Assembly: GCA_963540515.1 (NCBI GenBank)
Contig: CAUTNA010000001.1
Span: 1 to 64,000, forward strand
Reading direction: 5' to 3'
Source: JAFGMC01 sp963540515
GTDB lineage: Bacteria > Pseudomonadota > Alphaproteobacteria > Rs-D84
DNA: 64,000 nucleotides
How positions within the stretch are numbered: the stretch's first letter is position 1; each line of letters begins with the position of its first letter. Of the stretch, positions 8,033 through 16,904 are shown one piece after another. The notes below the pieces were generated by a model. The model did not search any database, was not told where the DNA came from, and worked only from the letters and a program-made list of their open reading frames with translations. Position numbers and translations under genes: made by a program.

Positions 8033-9367
8033 TTATCTTTTTAAATATTTATAAGGGTCATAAGCTTTACTTCCCTTTCTGATCTCAAAATGTAATTGAG
8101 GAGATGATACCTTACCTGTTTTTCCAACTGTCCCTATTTTATCCCCTACTTTAACTTTTACACCTCGTCTAACTTCCATAGTTTCTAAATGAGCATATAC
8201 AGTCATCCACCCCCCAGAATGTTGAATTATTATCAAATTACCCATACCTTTTAATTCATTTCCTGCATAAGCAATAACACCATTTTCAGATGAAGATACT
8301 TTTGTACCAATATTTCCAGATATATTTATACCATCATTAAATAATCCATTTGATTTAATTCCATAAGTAGATAATATCTTTCCACGCAATGGCCAAGAAA
8401 ATAAATTAGATGATCTGTTTGCAATTATTGGTAATTTTTGTTTCGGATCTGATGATATTTTTTTTACTTCTTTTTTATGTTCTTTGTTATATTTATTTTC
8501 TTTATGTATGGCTTTTTTATGTGCATAGACAAATTTTGACATTTTATTTTTATCTATAACTTTTATACTGTCAGTTTGCTTATCAACAGATGAAATCTTT
8601 GGAACTTTTAAAACTTGTCCTGGTATTAAAATAAAAGGTGGAGATAATTTATTAATAACAGCTAATTCATTAACAGGAATCGAATATTTACGAGAAAGAG
8701 AATATAAAGTTTCTTTGTTTTCTACTTTTATTTCAATTAACTGTTTTTTTGATACCAAAGCAGGTTTTATAATTTCTGGTTTAATTTGTTTAATCTCTTT
8801 TATATTTTCTATCTCATTTTTTTTAGTAAAATTTTTAATATCAACTAATTTAATTTTTTGACCAATAGATAATAAATATGGTGATTTCAAATTATTTATA
8901 TTAATTAAGTCTTTAACAGATTTTTTATGTTTTTTAGATAAAGAAAAAATAGTATCTCCTTTTTTTACAATTACAAAATCAACATCTTTTTTATAATCTG
9001 GAATTTTTAAAAAGTCTTTTGTATCTTCCTCATCATTTTCATTTATAACTAAACTTTGTTTTATTTCTTCTTTTTTCTTTTTTATTACTTCCGATCTATT
9101 TAAATTATAATCATTTATACTTGAATATAAAATATAATCATCAATGTTTGATGAACCATACAAAGAATTATAATCTTCGTAAGTTTCATAATCTATAACA
9201 GCTGAATTATATATTTCAGGCTCTGTCTCTGGATCTGCCAGTAATGCTGGGTATCTATTAAAAATAAAATTACCTATTTCATCTGGTATAGAAACAACTT
9301 TTGGTTGAATATCTCCACAACCAACAAGGGTTAACAAAAAAATACTAATAAAAAATTTTAATAACAC
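8033..9367 (-). CDS. NlpD/DipM-like LysM lipoprotein with degenerate LytM (M23) domain
   Basis: The 444-residue lipoprotein has a signal peptide ending in the lipobox LVGC (Cys17), two LysM peptidoglycan-binding repeats (about 111-156 and 212-255) and a C-terminal LytM/M23 domain (about 325-444). The metal and catalytic residues of active LytM enzymes are missing. The HxxxD motif reads NDGIN, and the HxH motif reads QLH. The same positions are lost in E. coli NlpD, an activator of cell-wall amidases, so I infer an amidase activator for septal peptidoglycan splitting rather than a protease. The start is GTG with a TATAAT only six bases upstream, so a leaderless message is possible. It follows tatB-tatC, and Tat exports such amidases in E. 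coli. Confidence 0.82.
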   Translation of the reverse strand: MLLKFFISIFLLTLVGCGDIQPKVVSIPDEIGNFIFNRYPALLADPETEPEIYNSAVIDYETYEDYNSLYGSSNIDDYILYSSINDYNLNRSEVIKKKKEEIKQSLVINENDEEDTKDFLKIPDYKKDVDFVIVKKGDTIFSLSKKHKKSVKDLININNLKSPYLLSIGQKIKLVDIKNFTKKNEIENIKEIKQIKPEIIKPALVSKKQLIEIKVENKETLYSLSRKYSIPVNELAVINKLSPPFILIPGQVLKVPKISSVDKQTDSIKVIDKNKMSKFVYAHKKAIHKENKYNKEHKKEVKKISSDPKQKLPIIANRSSNLFSWPLRGKILSTYGIKSNGLFNDGINISGNIGTKVSSSENGVIAYAGNELKGMGNLIIIQHSGGWMTVYAHLETMEVRRGVKVKVGDKIGTVGKTGKVSSPQLHFEIRKGSKAYDPYKYLKR

Positions 9368-9411
9368 GAATACATTATATCATAGAATTAGATTAACTCA
9401 TATAAAGTATA

Positions 9412-10095
9412 TTACTTCATAAATAAAATACTTATTTCAAATAATATTATCATAGGTATTGCAAGCATAAACTGAGAAATTATATCTGGAGGTGTAAGTA
9501 ATGCAGCAACTATAAAAACTATAACATAAGCATATCTTCTGAAAGAAACAATCGATAATTTTGATAAAATTCCAAGTCTATTTAATAAATATAAAATAAG
9601 AGGTATTTGAAATACAATACCAAACACCTTTATCATACTAATAGAAAAGTCCAAATATTTATTTATATTTGGCAAAAATAAATTATTAGAATTATTTAAG
9701 CTTATAAAAAACTTAAAAATTAATGGATATAAAAAATAAAAAGCAAATATAGAACCTATTAAAAATAAAATCGGAGATAATATTATAACAGGTAATATAA
9801 ATTTTCTCTCATTTACATATAAACCTGGAGAAATATATCTCCACAAATGCCACAAAAAAAATGGAATTGTAGATAAAATAGAAATAAAACCAGATATTGA
9901 AAACTTAATAAAAAAACTATCAGTTATATTATTATACACAAGTGGTGTATTTGGCATTATTTTTATAAACGGAACTGTAAAAAATTGAATAAAATAATCA
10001 CTAAAAATCCAAGAAATAAAAAAACTTATTATATAAAACATAAATATATAAATAATACGTTTTCTTAACTCTGAAAAATGTTGCAAAAGTGTCAT
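9412..10095 (-). CDS. tatC: Sec-independent protein translocase TatC
   Basis: TatC is the polytopic receptor of the twin-arginine export system in the inner membrane. I start it at the ATG giving MTLLQHFSELRKR, which overlaps the tatB stop as ATGA and matches the conserved TatC N-terminus. An ATG 15 bases upstream is also possible. The 227 residues contain six hydrophobic segments. Conserved features seen are HFSELRKR at the start, FFLWHLWRYISPGLY in the first cytoplasmic loop, and LLTPPDIISQ near the last helices. It is coupled to tatB upstream. tatA is about 7 kb away. Confidence 0.95.
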   Translation of the reverse strand: MTLLQHFSELRKRIIYIFMFYIISFFISWIFSDYFIQFFTVPFIKIMPNTPLVYNNITDSFFIKFSISGFISILSTIPFFLWHLWRYISPGLYVNERKFILPVIILSPILFLIGSIFAFYFLYPLIFKFFISLNNSNNLFLPNINKYLDFSISMIKVFGIVFQIPLILYLLNRLGILSKLSIVSFRRYAYVIVFIVAALLTPPDIISQFMLAIPMIILFEISILFMK

Positions 10096-10367
10096 TTGTT
10101 TTTTTTGCATTTCTTTTTTATCGGTATTTTCTCTATATTTTTATAAATTTCTTCTTTAGTATTTTGTAATAAATCATCTATAGGCTTTTCTATATCAATT
10201 CTCTCTTTTAAAGAATCTGTTGCTTGTATTAAATTATTAAATAAATCTTTTATAAATATTATAATTTTTGCAAAAAACCTTATTACATCTGACCAATTTT
10301 TTACAGGAACAAAAATAATAAAAATAAAAAATATTACAAATAATTCATATAAACTAATCCCAAACAT
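10092..10367 (-). CDS. tatB: Sec-independent protein translocase TatB
   Basis: This 91-residue protein has one N-terminal membrane helix starting MFGISLYEL, then an amphipathic helix and a charged, lysine-rich tail, the TatB layout. The usual GP hinge after the membrane helix is replaced by VPVKNW. Its overlap with tatC supports the assignment more than sequence does. TatB and TatC form the signal-peptide receptor for folded proteins with twin-arginine signals. Confidence 0.78.
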   Translation of the reverse strand: MFGISLYELFVIFFIFIIFVPVKNWSDVIRFFAKIIIFIKDLFNNLIQATDSLKERIDIEKPIDDLLQNTKEEIYKNIEKIPIKKKCKKNK

Positions 10368-10377
10368 AAACTACTCA

Positions 10378-10992
10378 TTAATCGTAAAAAGAATCTCCAG
10401 AGTTATTTGTGCTTTTAATCTTTTGCAAGTTAAAATAATTTTTTTCAAAATCAGTTTTTGTTTTTGTATTAACGAAATCCACATTTGTAATACTACCTGT
10501 TGCATCAGTTATGGTCCATCCTTTAAACACAACTGGAGAGTAAAAAAATACTAATTTTATTTTTCCAAGTCCTTCATTATTTTTCATATATAATAAAAGC
10601 GAAAAATCATTATTTGATTTTTCTGTCTTGGATACAACAATATCCGATCCTGTAAGCTTAATATTTTTCCTAAGCAATATTCCAGCAGGAGTACTTGAAA
10701 GTGGTACAGTTGTAATTTGATCTAAAGACTTATCAACAAAGTATAAATCTTTTCCATCTGATATTAATTGAATAGGATTTTTTTTATAATCTAATCTTAT
10801 CTTTCCAGGTCTTAAAATTGCAAAAGTTCCACTGTCTTTACCCTTTGAAGATGATTGATTAAAATCTCCTGTTATACCAGTAATAGAATTTAAATATTTC
10901 TCTGCTTTATCAATTAATTTTTTATCAACAGAGGCATATAAATTGAAACTAATAAAAAAACAGAATACAAAAATAAAATTTCTTAAAAACAT
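10378..10992 (-). CDS. lolA: Outer-membrane lipoprotein carrier protein LolA
   Basis: LolA is the periplasmic chaperone that carries lipoproteins from LolCDE to the outer membrane. It has 204 residues with a signal peptide (FIFVFCFFISFNLYA). The mature region has the expected beta-strand pattern, with the family stretches GDFNQ, GTFAILRPGKIRLDY and LISDGKDLYFVDKSLDQ. It lies between recJ and tatB on the same strand with gaps of only 4 and 10 bases. It would serve the several lipoproteins in this window, including the NlpD-like protein, MltA and the small 18.4 kb lipoprotein. Confidence 0.9.
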   Translation of the reverse strand: MFLRNFIFVFCFFISFNLYASVDKKLIDKAEKYLNSITGITGDFNQSSSKGKDSGTFAILRPGKIRLDYKKNPIQLISDGKDLYFVDKSLDQITTVPLSSTPAGILLRKNIKLTGSDIVVSKTEKSNNDFSLLLYMKNNEGLGKIKLVFFYSPVVFKGWTITDATGSITNVDFVNTKTKTDFEKNYFNLQKIKSTNNSGDSFYD

Positions 10993-10996
10993 ACCA

Positions 10997-12727
10997 TTAT
11001 CCTAAAACTAAATCTTCTAAAACAAACTGAACTGTATTGTTTAAATTATTCTCTTTTATTTTACCAAGTGCTTTGATTTTAGTGTTTCTGTTAATAGAAT
11101 CCAATAAAAATTTTCCTAAATTTGTATCAGCTAGATTAAAACTAACAAAATTTAAATTACCTTTATCAGTATTAAAATATCCTTTTAGGTGCTTTCCATC
11201 GCCTATTCTATAAACAGAACCAACAGATAATCCTGATAATACAAATATAGGTTCATTATTTGCTGATCCAAAAGGTTCTAAATTGGACAGACTTTCCAAT
11301 AAATTTGAATTTACAGCACAAGCATTAATCTGTCCATCAACAAAAATTTCATTACTTGGGACTTTACCACATAATTGTTCTTTTACAGAAGTTTCTAAAA
11401 ATTCTTGAAATCTATCTTTATCAGATTCATTTAAACTAAAACCTGCTGCCATAGAATGCCCACCACCATCAATAAGTATTCCCAAAGATAAAGCATCATG
11501 AATTATTTTGCCTAAATCTACCCCACAAACAGAACGTCCAGAACCATTTATTATTCCATCTTTACATGTTCCAACACAAACAGGTAAAGAATATTTATCT
11601 TTAAGTCTTCCTGCAATTATTCCCATTACTCCACCATGCCAATTATCACCACTTATAAATATGCTGTATTTATAAGTGTCTTTAATAGATTCCGCTTTTT
11701 CTTTAGCCTGCATTAAAATATTATTTTGAATATTAACTCTTTCTTGATTTAAATCATTCAACTTAAACGCAAGATTATTTGCAATTGTTTCGTTATCTGA
11801 CAATAATAATTCTAATGCTGGAATTGCAGATTCTAATCTACCAGCTGCATTTAATCTAGGACCTATAGCAAAACCAAGCGAATAAGAATTTGGAGTTTTT
11901 ATTGAAATTAAATCCATCAAAATTGATAATCCTAAATTTTGTCGTAAATTTATTACTTTTAATCCGGTTGAAACAAAAGCTCTATTCAATTTAATAAGGG
12001 GCATCGTATCACATACAGTTCCAAGTGCTACTAAATCCAGATAATTCATTAAATTAATATTCTTTATTTTTTCAGAAAACTCAGGAAAATTATCTCTCAA
12101 ATATCGATTAAGAGCTGTTAAAGTTAAAAAAGCAACACCAACACCAGCTAGGTAATCTAAACCAGAATTATCATCAATCCTTTTGGGATTTACTATGGCA
12201 TCAGCATTTGGAATAGAATAATCAGGATTATGATGATCTGTTATAACAATATCTAGTCCAATACTTTTTCCATACTCAACTTCATCTATACCAGTAACAC
12301 CACAATCAACTGTAATTAATAAATTAACATTTTTATCAGCTAATTCTTTCATTGCAGAAATATTTAATCCATATCCATCATTTTCTCTTTCTGGAATATA
12401 CCAGATAACATCTGCACCTATAGATATTAAATATTTTACAAAAATAGCAGTTGATGTAATACCATCTACATCATAATCACCGTAAATACAGATCTTTTTA
12501 TTTTTTAATATTGCATCAGCTATGACTTTTACAGCTTTATCCATATCTTTTAAAATAAGGGGATCTGGCATATATTTTCTTATAGAAGGATTTAAAAAAT
12601 CTTCACACTCTTTTTCTTCAATTCCTCTATTTTTTAAAATATTTTTTATTAAATCTTTTTCATCTATGTTTAATAAATTATAATCATCACCAGCTATCCA
12701 TGAATTACCAAGGATAGATTTTTCCAT
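10997..12727 (-). CDS. recJ: Single-stranded-DNA-specific exonuclease RecJ
   Basis: RecJ is a 5'-3' single-strand exonuclease used in recombination and repair. I prefer the ATG giving MEKSILGNSW, 576 residues, over an in-frame GTG 12 bases upstream. The DHH domain shows the metal-binding motifs IYGDYDVDG, ITVDCG and ITDHHNP. The C-terminal DHHA1 part has the glycine-rich IDGGGHSMAAG. The OB-fold tail is present and the length is normal. It follows ftsI on the same strand. Confidence 0.95.
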   Translation of the reverse strand: MEKSILGNSWIAGDDYNLLNIDEKDLIKNILKNRGIEEKECEDFLNPSIRKYMPDPLILKDMDKAVKVIADAILKNKKICIYGDYDVDGITSTAIFVKYLISIGADVIWYIPERENDGYGLNISAMKELADKNVNLLITVDCGVTGIDEVEYGKSIGLDIVITDHHNPDYSIPNADAIVNPKRIDDNSGLDYLAGVGVAFLTLTALNRYLRDNFPEFSEKIKNINLMNYLDLVALGTVCDTMPLIKLNRAFVSTGLKVINLRQNLGLSILMDLISIKTPNSYSLGFAIGPRLNAAGRLESAIPALELLLSDNETIANNLAFKLNDLNQERVNIQNNILMQAKEKAESIKDTYKYSIFISGDNWHGGVMGIIAGRLKDKYSLPVCVGTCKDGIINGSGRSVCGVDLGKIIHDALSLGILIDGGGHSMAAGFSLNESDKDRFQEFLETSVKEQLCGKVPSNEIFVDGQINACAVNSNLLESLSNLEPFGSANNEPIFVLSGLSVGSVYRIGDGKHLKGYFNTDKGNLNFVSFNLADTNLGKFLLDSINRNTKIKALGKIKENNLNNTVQFVLEDLVLG

Positions 12728-12774
12728 TATTATCTTCACTAATTTAACTCTTTTTATGAAAATTATATCAAAGC

Positions 12775-14400
12775 TTAATTAAATAGCAATGGTATGATTT
12801 CGTTTATTATACCACCGGCTGTTGGTACTGCATTCCAAGCAGCTGTTCTTAAACCAAATGTTTCAGGAATTCCTTTTGGTTCATCTAAAATAACCATTAT
12901 GGTATATTGTGGTGTATCTATAGGAAAAGCCCCAATAAATACATTTAAATTTTTATTTTTATCTATTTTGCCATTTACTCTTTTCTCTGCTGTTCCAGTC
13001 TTACCACCTATACTTATACCATTTACTCTAACTTGTTTTGCTGTTGTTTTTTCTGTTATTTGAAACATTATATCTCTTATACGACTTGATATATCAGGCG
13101 ATACAATTCTTTTTCCAGTATCTATTTTTCCAATTCCTCTTTTTTTTATAGTAGGATAAATATATATACCATTACTTATAACAGAATTAATTCCCAAAAA
13201 AGCGTGTATAGGTGTTATCGCAATACCATGTCCAAAAGAAATAGTTCCTTTTTCCACTGGTCCCCATTTTATTGGCATTAAAGTTTTTTCTGTTTTTCCA
13301 AAATCTAAATCAAGTTGTTTATCAAAATGAATTTTTTTAAAAAATTCTTCCTGTGCATTTTTAGGTAATTCTTGAGCAATTTGAGCACTACCTGCATTAC
13401 AAGAATATAACATGATCTCAGATACAGATAAATTTGGTCTTGGAGGTTTAAAACTTGCTACATCAGAAAATGTAGCTATCACATTACCAGAAACACTTTT
13501 TAATTTAAAAGGCTCTGCTATATAAAACTCATGGTTTATATTATTCTCAAAAGCAAGGGCTGTATTAAAAATTTTAAATATAGAACCCATTTCAAAAACA
13601 CTTCTAAGTGGTGTAAATATACGGTTTTTAACAGGATCTATATTTCTATTATTAGGATCAAAATCAGGAAGAGATAGAATTGAAATAATTTCTCCCGTTT
13701 TTGAGTTCATAAGAATACCAGTTGCTCCAATTGCATTATATTTTTCTAATGCAAGAGAAAGCCACCTATAGAAAATTCCTTGAATTCTTGAATCTAATGA
13801 TAATTTTAAAGGATCTTTATTTTCAAATAAATATTTATCATATATTTTTTCTATACCCTCTAAACCTTTCATACTTCCATTTTCTACAAACCCTATAATA
13901 TGAGAAAAACTTCTTCCTTTTGGATAAATTCTTTTAGGAAAACTTTCGATATTTAATCCATCAATTTTTTCTTTTAAAATATTTTGTAATTCTTCTTCCT
14001 TAACTTTATCTTTTAAAACAATATATTTTTTAGAAGAATTTATAAACTTTAATACATCAGAAACATTATATTTTTCTGGATAAATTTTATGTATAAAATT
14101 AGCAACTTTATTTTTATCTTTTACAAGTCTTGGACGTAAAACTATATTTCCAGATGTTATTGTCTTTGCAAGAATTTCACCATTTCTATCAACTATATCA
14201 GCACGTGTAATATTTGAAATAACATTACCTTGTTTTATATTTTTTTTACTAATTCCCTGAATAGATATTTGTAAAGTCCTTATAAAAAAAATAATGAAGA
14301 AAAATACAAATATTATATATATAAATTTTAATTTTTTATATTCCTCACTCTTTTTATAAGAACTTTTTATACCAAAAATATCTTTTCCAACTTCAAACAT
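12775..14400 (-). CDS. ftsI: Division-specific penicillin-binding protein (PBP3-type transpeptidase)
   Basis: FtsI is the septal peptidoglycan transpeptidase. It has 541 residues: one membrane helix near residues 27-43, the PBP dimerisation domain (about 65-200), then the transpeptidase domain. Catalytic motifs are MGSIFK (SxxK, near residue 270), SCN near 330, and GGKTGTAEK (KTG) near 470. It directly follows ftsL with a two-base gap. In most proteobacteria these two lie in the dcw cluster after mraZ-rsmH; here sufE precedes ftsL instead. Confidence 0.95.
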   Translation of the reverse strand: MFEVGKDIFGIKSSYKKSEEYKKLKFIYIIFVFFFIIFFIRTLQISIQGISKKNIKQGNVISNITRADIVDRNGEILAKTITSGNIVLRPRLVKDKNKVANFIHKIYPEKYNVSDVLKFINSSKKYIVLKDKVKEEELQNILKEKIDGLNIESFPKRIYPKGRSFSHIIGFVENGSMKGLEGIEKIYDKYLFENKDPLKLSLDSRIQGIFYRWLSLALEKYNAIGATGILMNSKTGEIISILSLPDFDPNNRNIDPVKNRIFTPLRSVFEMGSIFKIFNTALAFENNINHEFYIAEPFKLKSVSGNVIATFSDVASFKPPRPNLSVSEIMLYSCNAGSAQIAQELPKNAQEEFFKKIHFDKQLDLDFGKTEKTLMPIKWGPVEKGTISFGHGIAITPIHAFLGINSVISNGIYIYPTIKKRGIGKIDTGKRIVSPDISSRIRDIMFQITEKTTAKQVRVNGISIGGKTGTAEKRVNGKIDKNKNLNVFIGAFPIDTPQYTIMVILDEPKGIPETFGLRTAAWNAVPTAGGIINEIIPLLFN

Positions 14401-14402
14401 AA

Positions 14403-14684
14403 TTATTTATCTAAATCACCGATATTTATTACTTTATCAAAGTTTAATCTTTCATAATTAAGATTTAATGATTTTACAATTATATGTAAATTATCATTAC
14501 TAACAAATTGTGAAAATTTTGCTTGCTTTATTTCAGTAAGTCTATTTACTTCTTTCATTCTTTTATTTATTTTTTTTATTTTTCTATTTTGATCTCTATA
14601 TAAAACTTGAAATAATATAGTTATAATTAACACAACTATAAATACAATCATTCCTACTTTAAATATTTTATCTGATTCATTCAT
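14403..14684 (-). CDS. ftsL: FtsL-like division protein
   Basis: A 93-residue bitopic protein with a short cytoplasmic start, a membrane helix (about residues 10-28) and a charged, probably coiled-coil periplasmic region ending YERLNFDKVINIGDL. FtsL is poorly conserved in sequence. The call rests on this architecture and on the two-base spacing to ftsI, the standard ftsL-ftsI pairing. FtsL forms a complex with FtsB and FtsQ and activates septal synthesis by FtsWI. Confidence 0.75.
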   Translation of the reverse strand: MNESDKIFKVGMIVFIVVLIITILFQVLYRDQNRKIKKINKRMKEVNRLTEIKQAKFSQFVSNDNLHIIVKSLNLNYERLNFDKVINIGDLDK

Positions 14685-14708
14685 CTAAAACTAACCTTTA
14701 AAATAATA

Positions 14709-15071
14709 TTATAAATTTTCTAAAAAACTTATTATAGAATTTATACCATTCACTCTTCCTATTCCAAATTCTAAATTTAATGATAAAAATTCATTTCTTA
14801 ATATTTGTTTATATTTTTTATTATCTTTATATTCTTCAATAATAGATAAAAGTATCACTAAAACACCAGCAATTAACTTAGAATCTGATTTTGCATAAAT
14901 ATTATTTTTATTTATACATATTCTTACATTAGATGAACATCCAGAAATATCATAGCAATTGATATCTGTATCTGGAATTTCTAAAGAATCTCCAAGCTCC
15001 ATAACAAAATCTAATTTTTCAATTGGTGAATCTAAAAATTCCAAATTTTGTTTTATTTCATTATATTTCAT
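14709..15071 (-). CDS. sufE: Cysteine desulfuration protein SufE
   Basis: SufE accepts sulfur from the SufS persulfide and stimulates it. From the ATG at 15071 it has 120 residues. The acceptor cysteine is in the conserved context DISGCSSNV. Three family landmarks are visible: the N-terminal EKLDFVMELGDSL helix, the Cys loop and the C-terminal FGIGRVNGI. The start overlaps the preceding stop as TGATG, so it is coupled to sufT and sufS upstream. The SufBCD scaffold genes are not in the window. Confidence 0.9.
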   Translation of the reverse strand: MKYNEIKQNLEFLDSPIEKLDFVMELGDSLEIPDTDINCYDISGCSSNVRICINKNNIYAKSDSKLIAGVLVILLSIIEEYKDNKKYKQILRNEFLSLNLEFGIGRVNGINSIISFLENL

Positions 15072-15376
15072 CAAAATCCTTGCTCCATTAAATCTAATTC
15101 TATTCTAGCACTTTCTGACATTTTTGAAATATCCCAAGGTGGATCCCAGACAAGTTCTATTATAACCTCTTCTTTTAAAGCTTCTTCACATTTAGTTTTT
15201 ATTAAAACTAAAATTTCTTCCATCATAGGACAAGTTGGGCTTGTGAATGTAATTTTTATAGTAATTTGTTTATTTAAAAAAATACCATAGACAAGACCTA
15301 AATCCCATATATTAACCGGTATTTCTGGATCATAAATTGTTTTTAATACTTCTATTATCTTTTGTTTTTTATCCAT
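15071..15376 (-). CDS. sufT: SufT/PaaD-like DUF59 iron-sulfur maturation protein
   Basis: A 101-residue MIP18/DUF59 protein. The family blocks are YDPEIPVNIWDLGLVY near the start, TSPTCPMMEEI around the conserved cysteine, and the C-terminal LVWDPPWDISKMSESAR. That C-terminal block is typical of the SUF-associated group. Members assist assembly or delivery of Fe-S clusters; the exact step is not settled. It sits between sufS and sufE, three bases after sufS. Confidence 0.85.
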   Translation of the reverse strand: MDKKQKIIEVLKTIYDPEIPVNIWDLGLVYGIFLNKQITIKITFTSPTCPMMEEILVLIKTKCEEALKEEVIIELVWDPPWDISKMSESARIELDLMEQGF

Positions 15377-15379
15377 ATT

Positions 15380-16498
15380 CTAACTTTTTAAAATCTTTCT
15401 TATTATATCTACAACATATTCAACTTCATCTTTTGTATTCCAAAAACCTAATGAAATTCTTATACTTCCAGACTCACAATTCAAATATTTATGTAACCAA
15501 GAAGCACACATATTTCCAACTCTTATACAAATATTATAACTGGATAAATAAGTTCCAAAATCTAAACAATTAATATCATCTATAATAAAAGACAATATAT
15601 ATGAATCATCATTAGATAAAAATTTAATTTTTTGTATATCTTTTAACGAATTAAAAATATACTTATTATAGTCTAAAATTTTAGAATCAAAATTTAATTC
15701 TTTTATCGCTTCACCCAAACCTATTATTTGAGTTAAAGGTAATGTTCCTGCTTCATACCTAGAAATATCTTCCATAAAATTTACACTTGAATCACGTATA
15801 GATCTTATCATTCCTCCGCCAAATTTATCCAAATTCCAACGCATTGGATCTTTTATATATAAAATACCAACACCTGTATCAGAACCTATTTTATGACCAG
15901 AAAAACATAAAAAATCACAATCCCAATCATTAACATCAATAGGACAATGAATTACATATTGGCAAGCATCAACTATAGTTATAACATTTGGGTTAATTTT
16001 TTTTATTTTTTTTATTATATTTTTTACATCTTGTTTATTTCCAATTACATTAGACATAGCAGTAATTACCGCTATATCTATTTTAGATATATTATCTGTA
16101 GAAATATTTAAATTAATATCTAAATTAAATAAAGATATATTTATTTTTTTCTCATTTGCTAAAATATGCCAAGGCAATCTTGCAGAGTGATGATCTAAAT
16201 CAGATACAAATATATTTGAGATATCATAAATGCAATTCGATCTATCTAATATTCTTACAATTCTATTTAATCCATCAGTTGCACCAGAAGTAAAAACTAT
16301 TTGATTTGAATTTGCTTTTAAAAAGCTGGCTACTCTTTCTCTAATGTTGAATATACTATTATCAACTTCAATACTTCTTTTACATATTCCTCTACCAGAA
16401 TTTGCATATTTATTTTTAAGAAATTCAAATTGTTTTTCTATTACAGAATTATATTTTAAACTGCTTGCAGCAGCGTCCATATATATACTATTTTTCAT
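15380..16498 (-). CDS. sufS: SufS-like cysteine desulfurase
   Basis: A PLP-dependent class V aminotransferase that mobilises sulfur from cysteine for Fe-S assembly. The PLP lysine is in FSGHKIGSDTGVG and the reactive cysteine in RVGNMCASW. The N-terminus MDAAASS and VFTSGATDGLNRI match the family. At 372 residues it is shorter than SufS of E. coli (about 406), and nearer in size to IscS or NifS, but the RVGNMCA context and the SufE neighbour favour the SufS type. It is first in the run sufS-sufT-sufE-ftsL-ftsI, with a promoter just upstream. Confidence 0.88.
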   Translation of the reverse strand: MKNSIYMDAAASSLKYNSVIEKQFEFLKNKYANSGRGICKRSIEVDNSIFNIRERVASFLKANSNQIVFTSGATDGLNRIVRILDRSNCIYDISNIFVSDLDHHSARLPWHILANEKKINISLFNLDINLNISTDNISKIDIAVITAMSNVIGNKQDVKNIIKKIKKINPNVITIVDACQYVIHCPIDVNDWDCDFLCFSGHKIGSDTGVGILYIKDPMRWNLDKFGGGMIRSIRDSSVNFMEDISRYEAGTLPLTQIIGLGEAIKELNFDSKILDYNKYIFNSLKDIQKIKFLSNDDSYILSFIIDDINCLDFGTYLSSYNICIRVGNMCASWLHKYLNCESGSIRISLGFWNTKDEVEYVVDIIRKILKS

Positions 16499-16528
16499 TA
16501 TAATTTATTTCTCTTGATTTTGACTTTC

Positions 16529-16558
16529 ATTATAATACACTGTCTGCCATTATATCAA
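16529..16558 (-). promoter_or_regulatory. Promoter of the suf-fts-rec run, overlapping a possible trxA promoter
   Basis: On the minus strand TTGATA (16553-16558) and a perfect TATAAT (16529-16534) are 18 bases apart, upstream of sufS. The overlapping bases 16531-16536 also read TATAAT on the plus strand and could be the -10 for trxA, although its -35 is poor. Two opposed -10 boxes sharing bases would make the two transcripts compete for polymerase. Confidence 0.5.
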
Positions 16559-16576
16559 TATCAAAGGAGGAAGGTA

Positions 16577-16903
16577 ATGTCTGTTATTCATGTTAATGAT
16601 TCTAATTTTGTAGATGAAATAAAAACAGGAATTGTATTGGTAGATTTTTGGGCTTCTTGGTGTGGACCTTGTAAAATGTTTGGTCCAGTTTTTGAAAGTG
16701 CATCCGATAAAATAAAAGAAATAAAATTCTTAAAATTTGAAATAGATGATTCTATAACAAGCAAAAGAATTCCAGCAACTTATGGTATTCGTAGTATTCC
16801 AAGTATCCTTGCTTTTAAAGATGGTAATTTATTAGAAACAAGAACGGGATTTATGGATTTAGAAACTATAGAAGACTGGGTAAAAGAATTGAAAGGTAAT
16901 TAA
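16577..16903 (+). CDS. trxA: Thioredoxin
   Basis: A 108-residue thioredoxin, exactly the family length. The active site is WASWCGPCKMF, with the CGPC redox pair. The cis-proline is in IRSIPSILAF. The start is fixed by an excellent ribosome site (AAAGGAGG, 16563-16570) seven bases before the ATG; the open frame extends 21 codons further upstream without a comparable site. Thioredoxin reduces protein disulfides and is recycled by thioredoxin reductase, encoded at 43280-44170. dksA follows by one base. Confidence 0.96.
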   Translation: MSVIHVNDSNFVDEIKTGIVLVDFWASWCGPCKMFGPVFESASDKIKEIKFLKFEIDDSITSKRIPATYGIRSIPSILAFKDGNLLETRTGFMDLETIEDWVKELKGN

Positions 16904-16904
16904 A

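Noticed and set aside
12794..13063. Plus-strand open frame opposite ftsI (and similar ones opposite ftsK, e.g. 32524-32904)
   Set aside because: They lie entirely within strongly supported genes on the other strand, have no ribosome site or recognisable domain, and their composition mirrors the real gene.
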